DNA of 64,000 nucleotides from Halorussus caseinilyticus. Its GTDB lineage: Archaea > Halobacteriota > Halobacteria > Halobacteriales > Haladaptataceae. Made by a program: the position numbers and the translations under genes. Positions 7,460-15,509 of this stretch are shown piece after piece (positions within the stretch are counted from its first letter, which is position 1; each line of letters opens with the position of its first letter). Where the stretch lies: assembly GCF_029338395.1 (NCBI RefSeq), contig NZ_CP119809.1, positions 558,001 through 622,000 of the forward strand, given 5' to 3'. A model generated the notes under the pieces. It searched no databases, was not told where the DNA came from, and saw only the letters and a list, made by a program, of their open reading frames with translations.

Positions 7460-9039
7460 ACGCGAGCCACCTCCTCGGACTCGCGGTCGGTGGTGTACTC
7501 CAGTCCGAACCCGGTAAGCGCCGAGATGATGAACACGCCGAACAGGAACCACCCGTGGAAGACGAACGGCCAGACTTCCGCGGGGTTGACCAACAGCGAC
7601 CGAGTGAACCAGTCGAAGCCTTCCGCGCCGACGAGTCCCTGCATCTCGGTGTAGCCCACGAGGACGCCGCCCGCCCACGGGAAGATGTAGCCGAGCGCCG
7701 AGGTGTTGGCGTCGAGAATGTTGGCGCGCCGGTAGCCGTTGATGTTGAACCGCTCGCCGATGCGCGCGACGTAGGGCGCGATGGCGATTTCGGCGGCGGT
7801 GTTGATAGTAATCATCGCGTTGACCGACGCCGTACCGAGAACCATCGTGGTCTCGGCCCGCCGGACGTTGGTGGCGACCGTTTCGAGCAACCAGTTCTGG
7901 ATGGCCTCGAATCCGCCGCCCTGAATCATGATTCGCGCCCCCGCCACGATGAGCAGGGTCAGGACGATGAGCGGGAAGAACCCGACAGCGCCCGAGTAGA
8001 TGGTGCCCGAGACGCCGATTTGCTCCGAGGCGGCCGGTGCCGTCGTCACGAACGGAAGCGCGTCGAGCGTCCGGGCGAACGCGACGTTCTCGGGTGCCGT
8101 GAACAGGAGCATCTCCGAGACCGACGCCAGACCGAACGCGACGTTCGAGACGGCGGCGACGATGAGGCCCCACGAAATCGCTTCCACGATGTGCCGCCCG
8201 CTGACGGCCGTGACGATGACGACGCCGATGGACGCGAGGTGGACGAGTCCGAGCGCTTCGGACTGTCCGGCCAGCACGTTCGCGCTTCCCGCAACGTCGG
8301 CGTTGGGCATGACCGACCCCGCGACGAGATAGCTGACGAACGCCAACACCGCCGCGACGATGGCGTACTTGAACCGCGAGGCGACCACGCCGCCGATGTC
8401 GGCGTCCTGCGTGACCGCGCTCACGATGGTCGTGTCCGAGACCGGCGCGAGGTTGTCCCCGAAGACCGCTCCGGAGAGAATCGCCCCGAACAGCAGGGTC
8501 GGGTTCGCGCCGACGAGGACGCCCGCCGGGAAGAACAGTCCGGTGAACGCGATTGTGGTGCCGTACCCCGTGCCGATACCGGTGGCGAGCAGGGCCGCGA
8601 GGATGAACGTGATTGCCGGGAACAGCGACGCGCCGACCGAGAGCGCGTCTGCCGCCCAGACGAGACCGCCGACGAACCCGCCGACCTGTATCGTGTCGGC
8701 GAACATGCCCGCCCAGAGCCACGCGACGATGGCAGTCGCGGCCACGCGCTGGGTCATCCCCTCAAAGATGGTGTTGGCGTAGGTCTTCCAGTCTCCCTTG
8801 GCGAAGAACATCCCGACGATGAGCGACACCAGCATCCCGGCGACCAGTCCGGTCGTGTCGCCGATTCGCAGGACGCCGCTCTGGAAGATTGCCCATCCGA
8901 TGAACAGCGCGATGGGGATGGCGCTGGCCGCTGGCCCGCCGTAGAACTCGATTCGCGGCCCGCTTCGAGCCTGTCTAGCGTCGGCCAGTTCCTCTGCAAC
9001 TGACTCTTCGGCTGATTCTTCGTCTCCCGTGTCTACCAT
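7456..9039 (-). CDS. nhaC: NhaC-family Na+/H+ antiporter
   Basis: A 527-residue membrane protein with about 12 hydrophobic segments. The family core is clear: TGIGTGYGTTIAFTGLFFPA, then GAILSGAVFGDNLAPVSDTT, and a conserved Asn/Asp-containing region NAMITINTAAEIAIAP. NhaC proteins exchange Na+ for H+ or act as substrate/Na+ antiporters in the cytoplasmic membrane. The ATG at 9039 (MVDTGDEESAEE) gives the usual acidic tail before helix 1; longer in-frame sequence upstream lacks family character. It overlaps the small gene at 7459 by ATGA. The substrate specificity is not certain. Confidence 0.85.
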   Translation of the reverse strand: MVDTGDEESAEESVAEELADARQARSGPRIEFYGGPAASAIPIALFIGWAIFQSGVLRIGDTTGLVAGMLVSLIVGMFFAKGDWKTYANTIFEGMTQRVAATAIVAWLWAGMFADTIQVGGFVGGLVWAADALSVGASLFPAITFILAALLATGIGTGYGTTIAFTGLFFPAGVLVGANPTLLFGAILSGAVFGDNLAPVSDTTIVSAVTQDADIGGVVASRFKYAIVAAVLAFVSYLVAGSVMPNADVAGSANVLAGQSEALGLVHLASIGVVIVTAVSGRHIVEAISWGLIVAAVSNVAFGLASVSEMLLFTAPENVAFARTLDALPFVTTAPAASEQIGVSGTIYSGAVGFFPLIVLTLLIVAGARIMIQGGGFEAIQNWLLETVATNVRRAETTMVLGTASVNAMITINTAAEIAIAPYVARIGERFNINGYRRANILDANTSALGYIFPWAGGVLVGYTEMQGLVGAEGFDWFTRSLLVNPAEVWPFVFHGWFLFGVFIISALTGFGLEYTTDRESEEVARV

Positions 9040-9171
9040 ACTCTCGGTAAGTCCTACCGAACGTGGGTATAAGAACCCATTTGATGACGCAACCAACAGC
9101 TTTCCGTCAGGACAGGAATCCGAGTCGGCGACTCTCAAGCACTTAAGGTCTCGGCGTTCCTCCGAAGCCAC

Positions 9172-10467
9172 ATGAGCAAACAGGCAGAACGCGACCGACT
9201 CGTGGACCTGCGGCGCGAACTCCACCGCCACCCCGAACCGGCGTGGCGGGAGTTCTACACGACCGCCCGAATCGTCGAGGAACTCGAACGAATCGGCGTG
9301 GACGACCTCTACGTCGGTCCCGACGCAATCGCCGAGGACGAGCGCATGGCGGTCCCCGACGACGACGAACTCGAAGCGTGGTACGAACAGGCCCGCGAGG
9401 AGGGTGCCGACGAGGAAATCCTCCAGCAATTAGCGGGCGGGTACACCGGCGCGGTCGCAGTCGTAGAACAGGGCGAGAACCCCGAAGACGGCCCGACGGT
9501 CGGTCTCCGGGTGGACATCGACGGACTGCTCCGCGAGGAATCAACCGACGACGACCACGAACCCGTCGCGGAGGGCTTCCGGTCCGAACACGAGGGAGCG
9601 ATGCACGCCTGCGGCCACGACGCCCACGCGACCATCGGTCTCGGGGTCATCGAAGCGGTCAAGAACAGCGACTTCGAGGGCACCCTGAAGGTCTTCTTCC
9701 AACCCGGCGAGGAGATGATAGCTGGCGGCAAGTCGATGGCCGAGAGCGACCACCTCGCCGACGTGGACTACCTGTTGGCGGCCCACGTCGGTCTCGACCA
9801 CCCGACCGGCGAAGTCGTCGCGGGGATGGACGGTTTCCTCGCGGTGAGCCACTTCCGCGCCGAGTTCGAAGGCGTTCCGGCCCACGCGGGCGGGCGACCC
9901 AACGAGGGCGAGAACGCGGTGCAGGCGATGGCGACTGCGGTCCAGAACCTCTACGCCATCGCGCGCCACGAGGACGGCGCGACCAGAGTCAACGCGGGCA
10001 AGGTCGGCGGCGGCACCGCGACCAACATCGTTCCCGAAGAAGCCTTCGTAGAGGGCGAGGTCCGCGGCGAGACGACCGAACTCAAAGACTACATGAAAGA
10101 GCGCGCCGAGCGCGTCCTCGAATCCGCCGCCGAGATGCACGGGTGCGAAGTCGAGATAACTACCAACGGCGAGGCCCCGAGCGCAGAGAGCGACGACGCA
10201 CTCGTCGCTATCGTCGGCGACGTGGCCGACGAGAGCGAGGGCGTCGAGGAGGTAATCGAACGCGGCGAACTCGGCGGGAGCGAGGACGCGACCTACCTGA
10301 TGCGGGCGGTCCAGCGCAACGGCGGCAAGGCCGCCTACGTCGGCGTCGGCACCGACCACCCCGGCGGCCACCACACCGCGACGTTCGACGTGGACGAGGA
10401 GACGCTTCCAATCGGCATCGACGTACTCGCCGGAGCGATAGCGGAAATCGCGGCGGAGCGACCCTGA
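9172..10467 (+). CDS. M20-family amidohydrolase
   Basis: A 431-residue zinc amidohydrolase. Residues 1-25 hold the LRRELHRHPEPAWREF start typical of the M20D group. Metal ligands are visible in GLRVDID, HACGHDAHAT, PGEE and the C-terminal GVGTDHPGGHHTATFDVDE. The central dimerisation domain begins near FRAEFEGVPAHAGGRPNEGE. The closest resemblance is to aminobenzoyl-glutamate hydrolase and related N-acyl amino-acid amidohydrolases; the substrate is not determinable. A Glu/Asp-rich insertion at residues 60-85 is a halophilic feature. CTTAAGG about 30 bases before the ATG suggests a leaderless transcript divergent from nhaC. Confidence 0.82.
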   Translation: MSKQAERDRLVDLRRELHRHPEPAWREFYTTARIVEELERIGVDDLYVGPDAIAEDERMAVPDDDELEAWYEQAREEGADEEILQQLAGGYTGAVAVVEQGENPEDGPTVGLRVDIDGLLREESTDDDHEPVAEGFRSEHEGAMHACGHDAHATIGLGVIEAVKNSDFEGTLKVFFQPGEEMIAGGKSMAESDHLADVDYLLAAHVGLDHPTGEVVAGMDGFLAVSHFRAEFEGVPAHAGGRPNEGENAVQAMATAVQNLYAIARHEDGATRVNAGKVGGGTATNIVPEEAFVEGEVRGETTELKDYMKERAERVLESAAEMHGCEVEITTNGEAPSAESDDALVAIVGDVADESEGVEEVIERGELGGSEDATYLMRAVQRNGGKAAYVGVGTDHPGGHHTATFDVDEETLPIGIDVLAGAIAEIAAERP

Positions 10468-10525
10468 GCAGAGCGACCCGCGACCGGAGTAACTGCTTTG
10501 GGGATTGGGACCGATTCGAAACGCT

Positions 10526-11113
10526 ATGGGGGGAGAGAGTTCGACCGCGGTGTCCCGACGGGGGTTCCTCGGCGCGACTGCTGGCACCGTCGCGTCGTCC
10601 TACGCCGCGGGCAAAGCCGAGGCGCGAGCGCAGGGCAACCAGCGAACGATAGACATGACCGACGGACTCGTCTTCGACCCGGAGGAGACGACTGTCGCGC
10701 CCGGAACCACCGTCGTCTGGGAGAACGTCGGGAGCGTCGGTCACTCTGTGACCGCCTACGAGGACGAGATTCCGGACGAGGCCCAGTACTTCGCCTCTGG
10801 CGGGTTCGACAGCGAAGAGGCCGCACGGAGCGCCTATCCGGACGGCGACATCGCTGGCGGCGAGACCTACCAGCACACGCTCGAGGTAGAGGGAACCTAC
10901 GGTTACTTTTGCATCCCACACGAGACGGCCGGGATGGTCGCGGAACTCACCGTCTCCGCGGACGCAGGTGGCGGCGACGGTGACGGCGGGGCCGTACCGG
11001 ACATCCCCGAGAGCGCGCGAGTCGTCGGTATCGTCACGATGGCCGCGATGGTTTCGGTCGTCCTCTTGGCGTACTTCTTCCTGAAGTACGGCGGAGACTA
11101 CGGACTAGAGTAG
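10526..11113 (+). CDS. blue-copper (halocyanin/plastocyanin-like) protein, Tat-exported and membrane-anchored
   Basis: A 195-residue protein. SRRGFLGATAG at residues 9-19 is a twin-arginine signal. The cupredoxin domain shows all type-1 copper ligands: His in SVGHSVTAYED, then Cys, His and Met in GYFCIPHETAGM. A single C-terminal membrane helix (GIVTMAAMVSVVLLAYFFLK) ends in a short charged tail, so the copper domain faces the outside and should shuttle electrons at the membrane. The ATG at 10526 is preferred over a TTG at 10505 because it leaves a compact Tat N-region. The redox partner is unknown. Confidence 0.85.
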   Translation: MGGESSTAVSRRGFLGATAGTVASSYAAGKAEARAQGNQRTIDMTDGLVFDPEETTVAPGTTVVWENVGSVGHSVTAYEDEIPDEAQYFASGGFDSEEAARSAYPDGDIAGGETYQHTLEVEGTYGYFCIPHETAGMVAELTVSADAGGGDGDGGAVPDIPESARVVGIVTMAAMVSVVLLAYFFLKYGGDYGLE

Positions 11114-11221
11114 GCCGAGACGAATTATAGACAAAATAACCGCTTCAATTTGATGCGGTGAGTTTTTATAGATTGCTACGGCAACGTAGAGTATCGCCGT
11201 CCGAATGGAGGCACATGACAA

Positions 11222-11518
11222 ATGAGCGAAAACGTCACCGAGAACCTGAACGAGACCAACGGTATCACCGAGAGTGCGACGTACGACCGGGACGAGCCAC
11301 TCAGCACCGCAGTTATCGACGCAGTTGCTGACGCCGCGGACCTCGACCCCGCCGAAATCGGAACGCCACTCTACGACCAAATCGACCCCGACGCCCTCGA
11401 CAACCTCTTCAGCGACAAGCACAACGGGATGCCTCGCGGGAGCGGGCACGTCGTATTCCATCTTCTCGACTACGAAGTTACCGTCTACAGCGACGGCTAC
11501 GTCGTCGTCCGCGAGTAA
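11222..11518 (+). CDS. HalOD1 output-domain protein (stand-alone)
   Basis: A 98-residue protein. After a disordered acidic N-terminus (NVTENLNETNG) come about 70 residues matching the haloarchaeal HalOD1 domain: STAVIDAVADAADLDPAEIG, TPLYDQIDPDALDNLF, then GHVVFHLLDYEVTVYSDGYV. HalOD1 is a small predicted output or ligand domain found alone or fused to sensor receivers. Here it stands alone with no kinase nearby. The upstream AT tract TTTTTATAGATTG at 11163-11175 could be its TATA region with a leader of some tens of bases. Role unproven. Confidence 0.75.
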   Translation: MSENVTENLNETNGITESATYDRDEPLSTAVIDAVADAADLDPAEIGTPLYDQIDPDALDNLFSDKHNGMPRGSGHVVFHLLDYEVTVYSDGYVVVRE

Positions 11519-11603
11519 GTGACGCCGCGACGACTCGCCGCGCCAGCGCGCGCGAACGGCCCGTTCCGAAAGCTCTAATCCCGAGGGATTCGAATCGCGG
11601 CGT

Positions 11604-11891
11604 ATGGCTGACGACAACGAGGAAGAAGCAGAGCCTGCCGTCGAACTCGGCGAGGGCGAACCCGTCGAGGGCGCGCCGCTGGTGCGCGTGGCCTCGCGGC
11701 TTCACTGGCCGATACAGAAGAGCGAGATTCTCCGGAAAGAGGACGCGACTGTCCGGACTCCCGACGGGCCGCGCGAACTGGCCGACCTGCTGGAGCAGGT
11801 GGACGAGACCTACTTCCAGAGCCGTCAAGAGTTCCTCGAACTGGTCCGAGACGTGATTGGTCCCGGAGCGGTTCCGACGGCCGACGAGTAG
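11604..11891 (+). CDS. DUF5789 family protein
   Basis: A 95-residue acidic protein with a disordered Glu-rich N-terminus (DDNEEEAEPAVELGEGEP) followed by a conserved domain, LVRVASRLHWPIQKSEILRK, EDATVRTPDGPRELADLLEQ and an end helix. I recall this pattern as haloarchaeal DUF5789, of unknown function. Its stop at 11891 is one base before the GTG of the downstream CPBP gene, so the two are probably co-transcribed. Confidence 0.65.
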   Translation: MADDNEEEAEPAVELGEGEPVEGAPLVRVASRLHWPIQKSEILRKEDATVRTPDGPRELADLLEQVDETYFQSRQEFLELVRDVIGPGAVPTADE

Positions 11892-11892
11892 C

Positions 11893-12573
11893 GTGTCGGT
11901 CGCTCGGTCGGTCCGCCGGGGGTTCGCCCGGTTGAGTTGGGTCCAGCGCGCGCTCCTCGCCGGAGCAGTCCTGACCGGCGTCTGGATGGCGTGGGACGTG
12001 CGCGGACTGAACGAGCGACTACTCCGAGATACTGTCGTCTACGTTCTCGCACCGCTCGCGCTCGGCGTCCGGCACGGGCGGCACCTCGGCTACAGGGTGG
12101 ACCGAACCGCGATTCGCAACACCGTCTTGCTCTCGCTGTTCGTCCTGCCGTTCTACGTCGTGGGGTCGTCGCTCCCGACGATTCGGGCCTACTACCCGAT
12201 GTGGGAGACGAGTCCCGCGCTCGGACAGTTTCTGCCCCACGCCGTCATGCAGTTTCTCGTCGCGCTGGCGGCCGAGACGTACTACCGGGGCCTGCTCTGC
12301 GTCGGCGTGCGCGAAATCGGGTTCAAGAGCGTGTTCATCAGTCCGGTCGTCTACGTCTTCCACCACATGTACAAGCCGCCAATCGAACTCGCTCTGTCGG
12401 GACCGACCGACGTGCTGTTCGGCGCGGTAGACTACAAGAGCAACTCGATTCTCCCCTCGGTCGTCGCCCACGGCATCGGACTCGGCCTGTTGGACTGGTT
12501 GGTGCTTCACCCGCCGGTGTTGCCGCCCGAGCAGGTGGTCCGGTGGCTGTCGTGGCTTCCGATTCCGGTGTGA
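11893..12573 (+). CDS. CPBP-family intramembrane protease-like protein
   Basis: A 226-residue membrane protein from the GTG at 11893, with about six helices. The CPBP (CAAX-protease and bacteriocin-processing, or Abi) pattern is present: AAETYYRGLL for the EExxxR motif, FHHMYK for FxxxH, and HGIGLGLLD for the third motif. The first Glu of the EExxxR pair is Ala here, so catalysis may be altered. Family members act as membrane proteases in prenyl-protein or peptide processing; the substrate is unknown. An ATG at 11857 would start inside the upstream gene and is less likely than the GTG just after its stop. Confidence 0.65.
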   Translation: MSVARSVRRGFARLSWVQRALLAGAVLTGVWMAWDVRGLNERLLRDTVVYVLAPLALGVRHGRHLGYRVDRTAIRNTVLLSLFVLPFYVVGSSLPTIRAYYPMWETSPALGQFLPHAVMQFLVALAAETYYRGLLCVGVREIGFKSVFISPVVYVFHHMYKPPIELALSGPTDVLFGAVDYKSNSILPSVVAHGIGLGLLDWLVLHPPVLPPEQVVRWLSWLPIPV

Positions 12574-12636
12574 ACCCCTCTCAGAGACGGCCGGAGGGCG
12601 CGGACTTTTTACCCTCGAACGCGAAGGTAGTCTTGT

Positions 12637-13086
12637 ATGAGTCTTCCAATAGACCCCACTGCGCTCGAAAGTGACGACATCGGCGAGAAGCGCGCGACCC
12701 TCGAAATGGACCACGAGCAAGCGGTCGAACACGTCCGCGAGGCGTTCACCGACGCCGGATTCGGTGTCGCCACCGAGTTCTCGGCTTCCGACATGCTCGC
12801 GGAGAAAATCGGCGCGGACCGCGACCCCTACTACGTGTTGGGCGCGTGCAATCCCAACATGGCGAACCGAGCGCTCGATGCGAGCGACAACCGAATCGGC
12901 GCGCTGTTCCCGTGTAACGTGGTCGTCTGGCAGGAAGAACCCGGCCGACAGACCGTCTACCACGTCAGCATCATGAAGGTCGCGCGACTCGCGGGAATGG
13001 CCCCCGACGACGACGAGTGGGAGCAAATCGTCGAGGACACCGGCGAGTTCGTAGACGAGGCGTGGGCGAACCTCGATACCGCGTAA
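12637..13086 (+). CDS. DUF302 domain-containing protein
   Basis: A 149-residue soluble protein. Residues about 20-120 fit DUF302: MDHEQAVEHVREAFTDAGFG, then DMLAEKIGADRDPYYVLGAC, NPNMANRAL, and IGALFPCNVVVWQE. The family forms a small alpha/beta dimer of unknown function that often occurs near redox or thiol-stress genes. CTTTTTACC about 30 bases before the ATG supports a leaderless start. It converges on the TatA-like gene, whose stop follows its own without a spacer. Confidence 0.82.
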   Translation: MSLPIDPTALESDDIGEKRATLEMDHEQAVEHVREAFTDAGFGVATEFSASDMLAEKIGADRDPYYVLGACNPNMANRALDASDNRIGALFPCNVVVWQEEPGRQTVYHVSIMKVARLAGMAPDDDEWEQIVEDTGEFVDEAWANLDTA

Positions 13087-13308
13087 CTACTCCTCGCTGT
13101 CCGACCCCTCGACTTCCTCGCGGAGGCGTTCTACTTCCCGCCGGAGCGCTTCGATTTCCTCGCTGGCGGGTCGGTCGGACTTCGACTGCCGGTAGAAGTA
13201 GAGTCCGCCAGCGACGAGTGCTATCGGGACGCCGAACAGCAAGATGGCGATGAGGAGGATGATGAGCAACTCCGGGCCGCCGGGGACGCCGACTTGCAGG
13301 GGAACCAT
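13087..13308 (-). CDS. TatA/MttA-like single-helix membrane protein
   Basis: A 73-residue protein. Its N-terminus, GVPGGPELLIILLIAILLFG, closely matches the N-terminus and membrane helix of haloarchaeal TatA, as in the canonical copy at 44222. The amphipathic segment expected after LLFG (GANKIPKLARSTG in the other copy) is replaced by VPIALVAGGLYFYRQSKSD, a continued hydrophobic stretch. A charged coiled-coil helix (EEIEALRREVERLREEVEG) ends the protein. It may be a TatA relative that has lost translocase function, or a separate membrane-anchored coiled-coil protein. The overlap with TatA is visible; the role is inferred. Confidence 0.65.
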   Translation of the reverse strand: MVPLQVGVPGGPELLIILLIAILLFGVPIALVAGGLYFYRQSKSDRPASEEIEALRREVERLREEVEGSDSEE

Positions 13309-13442
13309 GTGTCAGAATGGGTCGAGAAGCGGAATAAATCTTCTCCGCGAACGACGGGCGTCGTTCGGTGTGGTTGGCGCAGGCCGACCAACCGACAGGG
13401 TGCGCTCGGCGGACCAACCGGCAGGGGTGGGATAAAGGGGCC

Positions 13443-13545
13443 GCCCGCTCGCGGGTCGCAGACCCGTGGTCGTCTCTGCGGGCACTATTCGAGCGAGTGA
13501 ACGGAGTGAACGAGCGAGAATATCCCGCAGAGCGACCGCGAGCGG
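13443..13545. repeat. large imperfect inverted repeat
   Basis: The gap 13309-13618 holds no supported gene. Its second half folds on itself: CTCTGCGGG and GAGCGAG-type segments on the left pair with CGAATA-like and CCCGCAGAG segments on the right. Outer arms CCGCTCGCGG and CCGCGAGCGG extend the stem. It lies between two minus-strand genes, about 75 bases from the stop of nreA, and could act as a terminator or be a small mobile-type palindrome. Confidence 0.55.
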
Positions 13546-13618
13546 GCGGGGGCATTCGGGGCCTTCGTCCCGGCGGCTTCTCCAACGTTTCCGACGACGC
13601 AGAGCGACCAATCCACGC

Positions 13619-14878
13619 TCACGAGAAGTCCGCGAGGTTCGCTTGCAGTCCCGAGAGCATGTGGGACTTGCGCCGGAGGGCCGCGAGCGAGACCGGTAGC
13701 TGTGGCGCGATTTCTCGGACCGCGCCGTGGAACGTCTCGGCCTCGCCGTACTCGCCGTCGAAGGCGTTGCGGACGCTCTCGCGTATCTGCCAGACGCCGA
13801 CCGGTGCCCAGTAGTCGTCCGAGACCTCCCGGAGGACGAGGCACTTGGCCTGCCGCCCGACGGATTCGAGGTGTTCGAGGGCCGCGAGTCGGGAGGCGTA
13901 GTAGGCCCCGGCGGTCTCCTCGACGTACCCGGTCCGGCCCTCGTAGCCCTCGTGGGCGCTCGCCATCCACGTCTCGCCGTTGGGGTCCTGATTCCAGACG
14001 CTCCCCGGAGCCTTCATCTCCACGAGTTCGTACTCCCACTGGCCCGGCGTGAGGACGACCCAGTAGCGGTTGCCGAGGTACTCGTTGACCCACACCTGCG
14101 TCTCGTCCACGCTCGGGTTGGTCTGAACCTGTCCCCGGAGATACTGCCCGATAGTGTCGTCTACCGCGGTGATGGACCACCGCGTCGGGACGAGTCGGCG
14201 ATTCTGGCCGCGGCCGAGCGCGCCCGCCGAGAGGATGTCGTTGATTTCGTACACGTCGAACCCGCGACGGTAGAGGTAGGTCATCGCGCCTTGGGCTTGC
14301 CAGTCGTCGTCTTCGAGGGTCTTTTTCACCGGGCGCGGGACGTGTGGGTTCTCGGTCAGGTCCGCGGAGGTGGCGCGCGCCGAGGGACCGGTCGGGGTCG
14401 CAATCGCGTCCACGTCCACGTCGAGGTCCAGCGAGTCCGAGAGACCGATTTCCACGTCCACCGGCCGGTCGGCGATGGCGACCTCGCGCTGGGTGCCGAC
14501 GAACCCGTCCCACACGTCGTCCACGTTGTCCACGTTCGCGGCGTGGTTCGAGTTCAGCAGGCCGGTCCGGTACTGAAGCACGTTGTCGATGTCGAGGCCG
14601 CGCTCGTACCAGTCGCTACTCGTGGTGAACTCCGAGGCGCGGTCCTCCTCGCCGACGGGCGAGAGGATGCCCGTCGAGACGTTCGGGTAGTTCGACCGCC
14701 CGACGAACACCGACGGCGAGGTGCTACCGACCAGCGAGTCGCCCTGCGCGACCTCCGAGAAGCGGTCTTGGAAGTCGTCCACGTAGTCGAGAATCTCGTA
14801 GGACTTCTCCTCGGCGAGACGGCGCTTGCGGTCGGTCTCGTCCGGGCCGAGGCCCTCGATGTACTCGTCGAGACGCAT
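13619..14878 (-). CDS. nreA: DNA repair protein NreA
   Basis: A 419-residue protein, MRLDEYIEGLGPDETDRKRR, followed by blocks typical of the archaeal Nre family: GSTSPSVFVGRSNYPNVSTG, SDWYERGLDIDNVLQYRTGL and ARATSADLTENPHVPRPVKK. The last residues, QANLADFS, resemble a PCNA-interacting PIP box, as known for NreA. NreA acts in repair of DNA-damaging (mitomycin-type) lesions in haloarchaea. Its stop lies at the end of the minus strand, 310 bases from the TatA-like gene. A TTCAAAG box about 30 bases before the ATG is a likely own promoter. Confidence 0.85.
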   Translation of the reverse strand: MRLDEYIEGLGPDETDRKRRLAEEKSYEILDYVDDFQDRFSEVAQGDSLVGSTSPSVFVGRSNYPNVSTGILSPVGEEDRASEFTTSSDWYERGLDIDNVLQYRTGLLNSNHAANVDNVDDVWDGFVGTQREVAIADRPVDVEIGLSDSLDLDVDVDAIATPTGPSARATSADLTENPHVPRPVKKTLEDDDWQAQGAMTYLYRRGFDVYEINDILSAGALGRGQNRRLVPTRWSITAVDDTIGQYLRGQVQTNPSVDETQVWVNEYLGNRYWVVLTPGQWEYELVEMKAPGSVWNQDPNGETWMASAHEGYEGRTGYVEETAGAYYASRLAALEHLESVGRQAKCLVLREVSDDYWAPVGVWQIRESVRNAFDGEYGEAETFHGAVREIAPQLPVSLAALRRKSHMLSGLQANLADFS

Positions 14879-15022
14879 TCGTCGCTGTTTGGGACCCGAA
14901 CGCTTTGAACCTTACTCGCGCGACGTGCCAGCGGCTATCGGCGTGGCGTACAGGTGGTGCTGTCCCTCGCGGAGCGGTTGCACCGCCGATTTCGCTCGGC
15001 CGCCCCGCGGCAACTCTCAGTG

Positions 15023-15059
15023 CATGGGCCGGGTTCGTCCCGTCCTCGGATTTAAACTC
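15023..15059 (-). promoter_or_regulatory. orphan copy of the pilus-operon promoter element
   Basis: Read on the minus strand, TTTAAA is followed by GAGGACGGGACGAACC and ends at an ATG exactly 25 bases after TTTAAA. This is the arrangement found before the genes at 20699 and 30714. Here the ATG opens only a two-codon frame (ATG CAC TGA). It lies 145 bases upstream of nreA in the same direction. The gap 14879-15509 also holds the R9 repeat; no gene is supported in it. Confidence 0.6.
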
Positions 15060-15300
15060 TCGCATGGGGGTCCGGCGTGGAACTGGTTCGCGGAAGGCTC
15101 TAGCCTCCCCGGCGCGCGCTGGCGCGCGGTTCTGCGCGCGCCGACTCGTATCACGGAGTGGAGCGACTGAAGGCTCGGAAGTCGCCCGCCCGCATGGTTC
15201 GAGAGCAACGCCCTCGTCATCCCGAAAATCCCCTATTTTCGGAGACAGCGAAGCGAGCAGGACCGTCTTCCGGCGGACGGCGGCCGCGTCCGCGGTCGCC

Positions 15301-15380
15301 GAGGATGGGAGGCGTGAAACCCGCGGTGGCGTGGGGGTGCGGTGGCGTGCGGTCCCGGACCTGATTGGTTCGAGTCTGTC
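15301..15380 (-). repeat. dispersed intergenic repeat, copy R9 (head only)
   Basis: On the minus strand this reads CTCGAACCAATCAGGTCCG, then ACCGCACGCCACCGC, then CACGCCTCCCATCC. It aligns with the head and start of the middle of R3 (CTTGAACCAATCAGGACCG). The hairpin end is absent or scrambled, although a GC-rich inverted stretch at about 15108-15150 is similar in style. Confidence 0.55.
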
Positions 15381-15509
15381 GCCCCGCTCTCGCCACGTCG
15401 TTCCCCATCCCACTTCGGTCTCGGTCACGCCCCCGGCCCAATACCCACGCACGTCCGGATATTGCCCGAACCGGCGAAACTTAGGTCCGAGGCGAGTGTT
15501 CGTTCGCAC

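Noticed and set aside
11163-11175. TATAGATTG motif seen also near 28824 and 44879.
   Set aside because: Three short AT-rich matches in unrelated contexts; too short to support a shared element.
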